Source: Bugula neritina (taxonomy: Eukaryota; Bryozoa; Gymnolaemata; Cheilostomatida; Bugulidae). Taken from it: a stretch of DNA of 64,000 nt. The notes beneath the pieces are model-generated. The model did no database searches. It was given only the letters and a program-made list of their open reading frames with translations, and was not told the origin of the DNA. Within the stretch, counting starts at the first letter, position 1; the number at the start of each line of letters is the position of its first letter. The translations under genes were made by a program, and so were the position numbers. The DNA lies in the NCBI GenBank assembly GCA_964035545.1, contig OZ037769.1, positions 9,649,429-9,713,428 on the forward strand, in the 5' to 3' direction. This document shows positions 47,734 to 62,700 of this stretch, in pieces.

Positions 47734-50700
47734 AATGAAATATGCTGTAGCATACTGAAATACACTGCAACGCATTGGAGTATACTGTACTATACAGAAA
47801 TGTACTGTAACATACTGAAACATATGTTAACATACTGAAATGTACTGCAACATGCTGAAATACACTGCAACACATTGAAATATACTGCAACATACCGAAA
47901 TATATGGTAACCTACTGAAATACGTTGCAAACCACTGAAACATATTGCGATATACTGCAACAAAATAAAATATACTGTAACACACTAAACGATACTGCAA
48001 AATGCTGAAATATACTGTAACATACTGAAACATACTGCAACATACTGAACTATACTGCAACATACTGAACTATACTGCAACATACTGAAATATACTGCAA
48101 GTTACGGCAGCATACTGAATTACACTGTAACGTACTGAAATACACTGTAACATATTGAAATACACTGCAACACATTGAAATATACTGCAACACACTGAAA
48201 CATACGGCAACATACTGAAATAGACTGCGAGATATTGAAATATACTGCAACATAGTGAAATATGCTGTAGCATACTGAAATACACTGCAACACACTGGAG
48301 TATACTGTACTATACAGAAATGTACTGTAACATACTGAAACATACTGCAACATACCGAACTATACTGCAACATACTGAAATATACTGCAAGATACGGCAG
48401 CATACTGAAATACACTGTAACGTACTGAAATACACTGTAACATATTGAAATACACTGCAACACATTGAAATATACTGCAACATACCGAAATATATGGTAA
48501 CCTACTGAAATATGTTGCAAACCACTGAAACATACTGCGATATACTGCAACAAAATAAAATATACTGTAACACACTAAACGATACTGCAAAATGCTGAAA
48601 TATACTGTAACATACTAAAACATACTGCAACATTCTGAAATATACTGCAACATATCGAAGCATATAGTAATATACGAACATGTAGTGTAACACACTGAAA
48701 CATACTGAAACATCCTGAAACATACTGTAATATACTAGAACATACCAAAACATACTGTAACATAAAGAAATATACTGTAACACACTGAAATATATGGCAA
48801 AATACTGGATTATGTTGTAACATACTGAAACATTCTATAACATATTGGAATATACTGCAACATACCGAAAAATACTGCAACATACTGCAACATACTGAAA
48901 TACACTGTAAAATATTGAATAACACTGCAACACATTGGAGTAAGCTGCAACATACCTAGACATACGGTATTATACTGAAAGATACTGTAACACATTGAAA
49001 CACACTGCAACATACTGAAATATACTGCAACATACTGCAACATACTGCAACATACTGAAATACACTGTAACATACTGAAATACACTGCAACACACTGAAG
49101 TATACTGTAATATATAGAAATGTACTGTAACATACTGCAACATACGAAAAGATATTGAAATTTACTGCAACATACTAAAATATATGGTAACCTACTGAAA
49201 AATGTGGCAAACTAATGAAATATACTGCAACATACTGCAAGATAATGAAATATACTGAAACACACTGTAACATACTGAAGTATACTGTAATATACAGAAA
49301 TGTACTGTAACATACTGAAACATACGTCAACATATTGAAATTTACTGCAGCATACTGAAATATACTGCAAGATACTGCAACACACTGAAATACCTTGTAA
49401 GGTTCTGAAATGCAGTGCAACATACTGCAACATACTGCAACATACTGCAACATACTGAAATATATGGTAACCTACTGAAACATACTGAATTACACTGTAA
49501 CATACTGAAATACACTGCAACATCCTGCAACATACTGAAATACACTGTAACATACTGAAATACTTTGCAACACATTGGAATGTACTGCAACATAATGAAA
49601 TATATGATAACCTACTGAAATATGTTGCAAACTACTGAGATATACTGCAACATCCTTCAACATAATAAAATATATTGTAACACAGTGAAATATACTGCAA
49701 AATTTTGAAATATACTGTAACATACTGAAACATACGCAACATACTGAAATATACTGCAGCATACTGAAATATAATGCAAGATACTGCAACATACTGAAAT
49801 ACACTGTAACATACCGAAATACACTGCAACATATTCAAATACACTGTAATATTTTGAAATACACTGCAACACATTGAAAAATACTGCAACATACTGAAGT
49901 ATACTGCGAGACATTGAAATATACTGCCACATAATGAAATATGCTGTAGCATACTGAAATACACTGCAACACATTGGAGTATACTGTACTATACAGAAAT
50001 GTACTGTAACATACTGAAACATACGTCAACATACTGAAATGCACTGCAACATGCTGAAATACACTGCAACACATTGAAATATACTGCAACATACCGAAAT
50101 ATATGGTAACCTACTGAAATACGTTGCAAACCACTGAAACATATTGCGATATACTGCAACAAAATAAAATATACTGTAACACACTAAACGATACTGCAAA
50201 ATGCTGAAATATACTGTAACATACTGAAACATACTGCAACATACTGAACTATACTGCAACATACTGAAATATACTGCAAGATACGGCAGCATACTGAAAT
50301 ACACTGTAACATACTGAAATACACTGTAACGTATTGAAATACACTGCAACACATTGAAATATACTGCAACATACCGAAATATGTGGTAACCTACTGAAAT
50401 ATGTTGCAAACCACTGAAACATACTGCGATATACTGCAACAAAATAAAATATACTGTAACACACTAAACGATACTGCAAAATGCTGAATTATACTGTAAC
50501 ATACTAAAACATACTGCAACATTCTGAAATATACTGCAACACATCGAAGTATATAGTAATATACGAACATGTACTGTAACATACCGAAACATACTGAAAT
50601 ATCCTGAAACATACTGAAATATACTAGAACATACCGAAACATACTGAAACATCCTGAAACATACTGTAATATACTAAAACATACTGAAACATACTGTAAC

Positions 50701-53700
50701 ATAAAGAAATATACTGTAACACACTGAAATATACGGCAAAATACTGGATTATGTTGTAACATACTGAAACATTCTATAACATATTGGAATATACTGCAAC
50801 ATACCGAAAAATACTGCAACATACTGCAACATACTGAAATACACTGTAAAATATTGAATAACACTGCAACACATTGGAGTAAGCTGCAACATACCTAGAC
50901 ATACGGTATTATACTGAAAGATACTGTAACACATTGAAACACACTGCAACATACTGAAATATGCTGTAGCATGCTGAAAGACACTACAACTCACTGATGT
51001 ATAGTGTACTATTCGGAAATGTACTGTAACATACTGATATTTACTGTAACACACTGAAATATACTGCAAAATACTGAAATACACTGTAACATACTGAAAT
51101 ATACTGCAACATACTGCAACATACTGCAACATACTGAAATACACTGTAACATACTGAAATACACTGCAACACACTGAAGTATACTGTAATATATAGAAAT
51201 GTACTGTAACATACTGCAACATACGAAAAGATATTGAAATTTACTGCAACATACTAAAATATATGGTAACCTACTGAAAAATGTGGCAAACTAATGAAAT
51301 ATACTGCAACATACTGCAAGATAATGAAATATACTGAAACACACTGTAACATACTGAAGTATACTGTAATATACAGAAATGTACTGTAACATACTGAAAC
51401 ATACGTCAACATATTGAAATTTACTGCAACATACTGAAATATACTGCAAGATACTGCAACACACTGAAATACCTTGTAAGGTTCTGAAATGCAGTGCAAC
51501 ATACTGCAACATACTGCAACATACTGCAACATACTGAAATATATGGTAACCTACTGAAACATACTGAATTACACTGTAACATACTGAAATACACTGCAAC
51601 ATCCTGCAACATACTGAAATACACTGTAACATACTGAAATACTTTGCAACACATTGGAATGTACTGCAACATAATGAAATATATGATAACCTACTGAAAT
51701 ATGTTGCAAACTACTGAGATATACTGCAACATCCTTCAACATAATAAAATATATTGTAACACAGTGAAATATACTGCAAAATTTTGAAATATACTGTAAC
51801 ATACTGAAACATACGCAACATACTGAAATATACTGCAGCATACTGAAATATAATGCAAGATACTGCAACATACTGAAATACACTGTAACATACCGAAATA
51901 CACTGCAACATATTCAAATACACTGTAATATTTTGAAATACACTGCAACACATTGAAAAATACTGCAACATACTGAAGTATACTGCGAGACATTGAAATA
52001 TACTGCCACATAATGAAATATGCTGTAGCATACTGAAATACACTGCAACACATTGGAGTATACTGTACTATACAGAAATGTACTGTAACATACTGAAACA
52101 TACGTCAACATACTGAAATGTACTGCAACATGCTGAAATACACTGCAACACATTGAAATATACTGCAACATACCGAAATATATGGTAACCTACTGAAATA
52201 CGTTGCAAACCACTGAAACATATTGCGATATACTGCAACAAAATAAAATATACTGTAACACACTAAACGATACTGCAAAATGCTGAAATATACTGTAACA
52301 TACTGAAACATACTGCAACATACTGAACTATACTGCAACATACTGAAATATACTGCAAGATACGGCAGCATACTGAAATACACTGTAACATACTGAAATA
52401 CACTGTAACGTATTGAAATACACTGCAACACATTGAAATATACTGCAACATACCGAAATATGTGGTAACCTACTGAAATATGTTGCAAACCACTGAAACA
52501 TACTGCGATATACTGCAACAAAATAAAATATACTGTAACACACTAAACGATACTGCAAAATGCTGAATTATACTGTAACATACTAAAACATACTGCAACA
52601 TTCTGAAATATACTGCAACATATCGAAGTATATAGTAATATACGAACATGTACTGTAACATACCGAAACATACTGAAATATCCTGAAACATACTGAAATA
52701 TACTAGAACATACCGAAACATACTGAAACATCCTGAAACATACTGTAATATACTAGAACATACTGAAACATACTGTAACATAAAGAAATATACTGTAACA
52801 CACTGAAATATACGGCAAAATACCTGATTATGTTGTAACATACTGAAACATTCTGTAACATATTGAAATATACTGCAACATACTGAAAAATACTGCAACG
52901 TACTGCAACATAATGAAATAGACTGTAACATATTGAAATACACTGCAACACATTGGAGTAAGCTGCAACATACCTATATATACGGTAATATACTGAATGA
53001 TACTGTAACACAATAAAACATACCGCATTATAGTGAAATACTCTGCAACACACTGAAGTATACTGTAATATACAGAATAATACTGCAACATACTGAAAAA
53101 TACTGAAACATACTGCAACATACTGAAATACACTGTAACATATTGAAATACACTGCAACACACTGGAGTATACTGTAATATACAGTAATGTACTGTAAAA
53201 TATTGAAACATACTGAAACATACTGCAACGTACTGAAACACACTGAAACATACTGAAATATACCGCAACAAACCGAAATATTCGGTAACATACTGAAATA
53301 GGTTGCAAACTACTAAAACATAATGCAACATACTGCAACATATTGAAATACACTGCAACACATTGAATTATACTGCGTCACACTGAAAGTTACTGCAACA
53401 TACTGCAACATACTGAAATACACTGCAACATACTGAAATACACTGCAATAGATTGAAGAATACTCCAACATACTGAAATATGCTGTAGCATGCTGAAAGA
53501 CACTACAACTCACTGATGTATGGTGTACTATTCAGAAATGTACTGTAACATACTGATATTTACTGTAACACACTGAAACATACTGCAAAATACTGAAATA
53601 CACTGTAACATACTGAAATATACTGCAACATACTGCAACATACTGAAATACACTGTAACATACTGAAATACACTGCAACATACCGCAACACACTGCAACA

Positions 53701-56700
53701 TACTGAAATACTTTGAAACATATTGAAATACACTGCAACGCATTGAAATATACAGCAACATACCGGAATATATGGTTTCGTACTGAAAAAAACTGTAGCA
53801 CATTGAAACATACCGCATTATAGTGAAATACTCTGCAACACACTGTAGTATACTGTAATATACAGAAATGTACTGTGAAATACTGAAACATACAACAACA
53901 TACTGAAATATACTGCAACATATTAAATTACACATACTGAATTATAATTCAACATAGTGATAGGTTTCTAAAAATATTGAAACATACTGAAATACACTGT
54001 AAGATATTGAAATACACTGCAACACATGGGAATATACTGCAAAATATCGAAAAACATGGTAACCTACTGAAATATGTTGCAAACTACTGAGATATATTGC
54101 AACATACTTCAACATAATAAAATATACTGTAGCACAGTGAAATATACTGCAAAATTTTGAAATATACTGTAACATACTGAAACCTACGCAACATACTGAA
54201 ATATACTGCAGCATACTGAAATACACTGTAACATATTGAAATACTCTGCAACACACTGAAGTATACTGTAATATACAGAAATGTACTGTAAAATACTGAA
54301 ACATACTGAAACACACTACAACATACTGAAACATACTGAAACATACCGCAACAAACCGAAATATTCGGTAACATACTGAAAGAGGTTGCAAACTACTTTA
54401 AATACAATGCAACATACTGTAACATATTGAAATACACTGCAACACAATGAATTATAATGCGACACACTGAAAGTTACAGCAACACACTGCAACATACTGA
54501 AACACACTGCAACATACTGAAATACACTGTAACACATTGGAATATACTGCAACATACCTAAATATACAGTAAATTACTGAAATATACTTGAACACATTGA
54601 AAAATACTCCAACATACTGAAATATGCCGTAGCTTGCTGAAAGACACTACAACTCACTGATGTATGGTGCACTATTCAGAAATGTACTGTAACATACGGA
54701 TATTTACTGTAACACACTGAAACATACTGCAAAATACTGAAATACACTGTAACATACTGAAACATACGTCAACATACTGAAATGCACTGCAACATGCTGA
54801 AATACACTGCAACACATTGAAATATACTGCAACATACCGAAATATATGGTAACCTACTGACATACGTTGCAAACCACTGAAACATATTGCGATATACTGC
54901 AACAAAATAAAATATACTGTAACACACTAAACGATACTGCAAAATGCTGAAACATACTGTAACATACTGAAACATACTGCAACATACTGAACTATACTGC
55001 AACATACTGAAATATACTGCAAGATACGGCAGCATACTGAAATACACTGTAACATACTGAAATACACTGTAACGTATTGAAATACACTGCAACACATTGA
55101 AATATACTGCAACATACCGAAATACGTGGTAACCTACTGAAATATGTTGCAAACCACTGAAACATACTGCGATATACTGCAACAAAATAAAATATACTGT
55201 AACACACTAAACGATACTGCAAAATGCTGAATTATACTGTAACATACTAAAACATACTGCAACATTCTGAAATATACTGCAACACATCGAAGTATATAGT
55301 AATATATGAACATGTACTGTAACATACCGAAACATACTGAAATATCCTGAAACATACTGTAATATACTAGAACATACTGAAACATACTGTAACATAAAGA
55401 AATATACTGTAACACACTGAAATATACGGCAAAATACCTGATTATGTTGTAACATACTGAAACATTCTGTAACATATTGAAATATACTGCAACATACTGA
55501 AAAATACTGCAACGTACTGCAACATACTGAAATAGACTGTAACATATTGAAATACACTGCAACACATTGGAGTAAGCTGCAACATACCTATATATACGGT
55601 AATATACTGAATGATACTGTAACACAATAAAACATACCGCATTATAGTGAAATATTCTGCAACACACTGAAGTATACTGTAATATACAGAATAATACTGC
55701 AACATACTGAAAAATACTGCAACATACTGCAACAAACTGAAATACACTGTAACATATTAAAATACACTGCAACACACTGAAGTATACTGTAATATACAGT
55801 AATGTACTGTAAAATATTGAAACATACTGAAACATACTGCAACATACTGAAACATACTGAAACATACCGCAACAAACCGAAATATTCGGTAACATACTGA
55901 AATAGGTTGCAAACTACTAAAACATAATGCAACATACTGCAACATATTGAAATACACTGCAACACATTGAATTATACTGCGACACACTGAAAGTTACTGC
56001 AACATACTGCAACATACTGAAATACACTGCAACATACTGAAATACACTGCAACACATTGAAGAATACTCCAACATACTGAAATATGCTGTAGCATGCTGA
56101 AAGACACTACAACTCACTGATGTATGGTGTACTATTCAGAAATGTACTGTAACATACTGATATTTACTGTAACACACTGAAACATACTGCAAAATACTGA
56201 AATACACTGTAACATACTGAAATATACTGCAACATACTGCAACATACTGAAATACACTGTAACATACTGAAATACACTGCAACATACCGCAACACACTGC
56301 AACATACTGAAATACTTTGTAACATATTGAAATACACTGCAACGCATTGAAATATACAGCAACATAGCGGAATATATGGTTTCGTACTGAAAAAATTGTA
56401 GCACATTGAAACATACCGCATTATAGTGAAATACTCTGCAACACACTGTAGCATACTGTAATATACAGAAATGTACTGTGAAATACTGAAACATACAACA
56501 ACATACTGAAATATACTGCAACATATTAAATTACACATACTGAATTATAATTCAACATAGTGATAGGTTTCTAAAAATATTGAAACATACTGAAATACAC
56601 TGTAAGATATTGAAATACACTGCAACACATGGGAATATACTGCAAAATATCGAAAAACATGGTAACCTACTGAAATATGTTGCAAACTACTGAGATATAC

Positions 56701-59700
56701 TGCAACATACTTCAACATAATAAAATATACTGTAACACACTAAACGATACTGCAAAATTCTGAAATATACTGTAATATACTAAAACATACTGCAACATTC
56801 TGAAATATACTGCAACATATCGAAGTATATAGTAATATACGAACATGTAGTGTAACACACTGAAACATACTGAAACATCCTGAAACATACTGTAATATAC
56901 TAGAACATACCAAAACATACTGTAACATAAAGAAATATACTGTAACACACTGAAATATACGGCAAAATACTGGATTATGTTGTAACATACTGAAACATTC
57001 TATAACATATTGGAATATACTGCAACATACCGAAAAATACTGCAACATACTGCAACATACTGAAATACACTGTAACATACTGAAATACTTTGCAACACAT
57101 TGGAATGTACTGCAACATATTGAAATATATGATAACCTACTGAAATATGTTGCAAACTACTGAGATATACTGCAACATCCTTCAACATAATAAAATATAT
57201 TGTAACACAGTGAAATATACTGCAAAATTTTGAAATATACTGTAACATACTGAAACATACGCAACATACTGAAATATACTGCAGCATACTGAAATATAAT
57301 GCAAGATACTGCAACATACTGAAATACACTGTAACATACCGAAATACACTGCAACATATTCAAATACACTGTAATATTTTGAAATACACTGCAACACATT
57401 GAAAAATACTGCAACATACTGAAGTATACTGCGAGACATTGAAATATACTGCCACATAATGAAATATGCTGTAGCATACTGAAATACACTGCAACACATT
57501 GGAGTATACTGTACTATACAGAAATGTACTGTAACATACTGAAACATACGTCAACATACTGAAATGCACTGCAACATGCTGAAATACACTGCAACACATT
57601 GAAATATACTGCAACATACCGAAATATATGGTAACCTACTGAAATACGTTGCAAACCACTGAAACATATTGCGATATACTGCAACAAAATAAAATATACT
57701 GTAACACACTAAAATATACTGCAAAATGCTGAAATATACTGTAACATACTGAAACATACTGCAACATACTGAACTATATTGCAACATACTGAAATATACT
57801 GCAAGATACGGCAGCATACTGAAATACACTGTAACATACTGAAATACACTGTAACGTATTGAAATACACTGCAACACATTGAAATATACTGCAACATACC
57901 GAAATATGTGGTAACCTACTGAAATATGTTGCAAACCACTGAAACATACTGCGATATACTGCAACAAAATAAAATATACTGTAACACACTAAACGATACT
58001 GCAAAATGCTGAATTATACTGTAACATACTAAAACATACTGCAACATTCTGAAATATACTGCAACACATCGAAGTATATAGTAATATACGAACATGTACT
58101 GTAACATACCGAAACATACTGAAATATCCTGAAACATACTGAAATATACTAGAACATACCGAAACATACTGAAACATCCTGAAACATACTGTAATATACT
58201 AGAACATACTGAAACATACTGTAACATAAAGAAATATACTGTAACACACTGAAATATACGGCAAAATACCTGATTATGTTGTAACATACTGAAACATTCT
58301 GTAACATATTGAAATATACTGCAACATACTGAAAAATACTGCAACGTACTGCAACATACTGAAATAGACTGTAACATATTGAAATACACTGCAACACATT
58401 GGAGTAAGCTGCAACATACCTATATATACGGTAATATACTGAATGATACTGTAACACAATAAAACATACCGCATTATAGTGAAATATTCTGCAACACACT
58501 GAAGTATACTGTAATATACAGAATAATACTGCAACATACTGAAAAATACTGCAACATACTGCAACAAACTGAAATACACTGTAACATATTAAAATACACT
58601 GCAACACACTGAAGTATACTGTAATATACAGTAATGTACTGTAAAATATTGAAACATACTGAAACATACTGCAACATACTGAAACATACTGAAACATACT
58701 GAAACATACCGCAACAAACCGAAATATTCGGTAACATACTGAAATAGGTTGCAAACTACTAAAACATAATGCAACATACTGCAACATATTGAAATACACT
58801 GCAACACATTGAATTATACTGCGACACACTGAAAGTTACTGCAACATACTGCAACATACTGAAATACACTGCAACATACTGAAATACACTGCAACACATT
58901 GAAGAATACTCCAACATACTGAAATATGCTGTAGCATGCTGAAAGACACTACAACTCACTGATGTATGGTGTACTATTCAGAAATGTACTGTAACATACT
59001 GATATTTACTGTAACACACTGAAACATACTGCAAAATACTGAAATACACTGTAACATACTGAAATATACTGCAACATACTGCAACATACTGAAATACACT
59101 GTAACATACTGAAATACACTGCAACATACCGCAACACACTGCAACATACTGAAATACTTTGTAACATATTGAAATACACTGCAACGCATTGAAATATACA
59201 GCAACATAGCGGAATATATGGTTTCGTACTGAAAAAAATTGTAGCACATTGAAACATACCGCATTATAGTGAAATACTCTGCAACACACTGTAGCATACT
59301 GTAATATACAGAAATGTACTGTGAAATACTGAAACATACAACAACATACTGAAATATACTGCAACATATTAAATTACACATACAGAATTATAATTCAACA
59401 TAGTGAGAGGTTTCTAAAAATATTGAAACATACTGAAATACACTGTAAGATATTGAAATACACTGCAACACATGGGAATATACTGCAAAATATCGAAAAA
59501 CATGGTAACCTACTGAAATATGTTGCAAACTACTGAGATATACTGCAACATACTTCAACATAATAAAATATACTGTAACACACTAAACGATACTGCAAAA
59601 TTCTGAAATATACTGTAATATACTAAAACATACTGCAACATTCTGAAATATACTGCAACATATCGAAGTATATAGTAACATACGAACATGTAGTGTAACA

Positions 59701-62700
59701 CACTGAAACATACTGAAACATCCTGAAACATACTGTAATATACTAGAACATACCAAAACATACTGTAACATAAAGAAATATACTGTAACACACTGAAATA
59801 TACGGCAAAATACTGGATTATGTTGTAACATACTGAAACATTCTATAACATATTGGAATATACTGCAACATACCGAAAAATACTGCAACATACTGCAACA
59901 TACTGAAATACACTGTAAAATATTGAATAACACTGCAACACATTGGAGTAAGCTGCAACATACCTAGACATACGGTATTATACTGAAAGATACTGTAACA
60001 CATTGAAACACACTGCAACATACTGAAATATGCTGTAGCATGCTGAAAGACACTACAACTCACTGATGTATAGTGTACTATTCGGAAATGTACTGTAACA
60101 CACTGATATTTACTGTAACACACTGAAATATACTGCAAAATACTGAAATACACTGTAACATACTGAAATATACTGCAACATACTGCAACATACTGCAACA
60201 TACTGAAATACACTGTAACATACTGAAATACACTGCAACACACTGAAGTATACTGTAATATATAGAAATTGACTGTAACATACTGCAACATACGAAAAGA
60301 TATTGAAATTTACTGCAACATACTAAAATATATGGTAACCTACTGAAAAATGTGGCAAACTAATGAAATATACTGCAACATACTGCAAGATAATGAAATA
60401 TACTGAAACACTGTAACATACTGAAGTATACTGTAATATACAGAAATGTACTGTAACATACTGAAACATACGTCAACATACTGAAATGCACTGCAACATG
60501 CTGAAATACACTGCAACACATTGAAATATACTGCAACATACCGAAATATATGGTAACCTACTGAAATACGTTGCAAACCACTGAAACATATTGTGATATA
60601 CTGCAACAAAATAAAATATACTGTAACACACTAAAATATACTGCAAAATGCTGAAATATACTGTAACATACTGAAACATACTGCAACATACTGAACTATA
60701 TTGCAACATACTGAAATATACTGCAAGATACGGCAGCATACTGAAATACACTGTAACATACTGAAATACACTGTAACGTATTGAAATACACTGCAACACA
60801 TTGAAATATACTGCAACATACCGAAATATGTGGTAACCTACTGAAATATGTTGCAAACCACTGAAACATACTGCGATATACTGCAACAAAATAAAATATA
60901 CTGTAACACACTAAACGATACTGCAAAATGCTGAATTATACTGTAACATACTAAAACATACTGCAACATTCTGAAATATACTGCAACACATCGAAGTATA
61001 TAGTAATATACGAACATGTACTGTAACATACCGAAACATACTGAAATATCCTGAAACATACTGAAATATACTAGAACATACCGAAACATACTGAAACATC
61101 CTGAAACATACTGTAATATACTAGAACATACTGAAACATACTGTAACATAAAGAAATATACTGTAACACACTGAAATATACGGCAAAATACCTGATTATG
61201 TTGTAACATACTGAAACATTCTGTAACATATTGAAATATACTGCAACATACTGAAAAATACTGCAACGTACTGCAACATACTGAAATAGACTGTAACATA
61301 TTGAAATACACTGCAACACATTGGAGTAAGCTGCAACATACCTATATATACGGTAATATACTGAATGATACTGTAACACAATAAAACATACCGCATTATA
61401 GTGAAATATTCTGCAACACACTGAAGTATACTGTAATATACAGAATAATACTGCAACATACTGAAAAATACTGCAACATACTGCAACAAACTGAAATACA
61501 CTGTAACATATTAAAATACACTGCAACACACTGAAGTATACTGTAATATACAGTAATGTACTGTAAAATATTGAAACATACTGAAACATACTGCAACATA
61601 CTGAAACATACTGAAACATACTGAAACATACCGCAACAAACCGAAATATTCGGTAACATACTGAAATAGGTTGCAAACTACTAAAACATAATGCAACATA
61701 CTGCAACATATTGAAATACACTGCAACACATTGAATTATACTGCGACACACTGAAAGTTACTGCAACATACTGCAACATACTGAAATACACTGCAACATA
61801 CTGAAATACACTGCAACACATTGAAGAATACTCCAACATACTGAAATATGCTGTAGCATGCTGAAAGACACTACAACTCACTGATGTATGGTGTACTATT
61901 CAGAAATGTACTGTAACATACTGATATTTACTGTAACACACTGAAACATACTGCAAAATACTGAAATACACTGTAACATACTGAAATATACTGCAACATA
62001 CTGCAACATACTGAAATACACTGTAACATACTGAAATACACTGCAACATACCGCAACACACTGCAACATACTGAAATACTTTGTAACATATTGAAATACA
62101 CTGCAACGCATTGAAATATACAGCAACATAGCGGAATATATGGTTTCGTACTGAAAAAAATTGTAGCACATTGAAACATACCGCATTATAGTGAAATACT
62201 CTGCAACACAATGTAGCATACTGTAATATACAGAAATGTACTGTGAAATACTGAAACATACAACAACATACTGAAATATACTGCAACATATTAAATTACA
62301 CATACAGAATTATAATTCAACAAAGTGAGAGGTTTCTAAAAATATTGAAACATACTGAAATACACTGTAAGATATTGAAATACACTGCAACACATGGGAA
62401 TATACTGCAAAATATCGAAAAACATGGTAACCTACTGAAATATGTTGCAAACTACTGAGATATACTGCAACATACTTCAACATAATAAAATATACTGTAA
62501 CACACTAAACGATACTGCAAAATTCTGAAATATACTGTAATATACTAAAACATACTGCAACATTCTGAAATATACTGCAACATATCGAAGTATATAGTAA
62601 CATACGAACATGTAGTGTAACACACTGAAACATACTGAAACATCCTGAAACATACTGTAATATACTAGAACATACTGAAACATACTGTAACATAAAGAAA

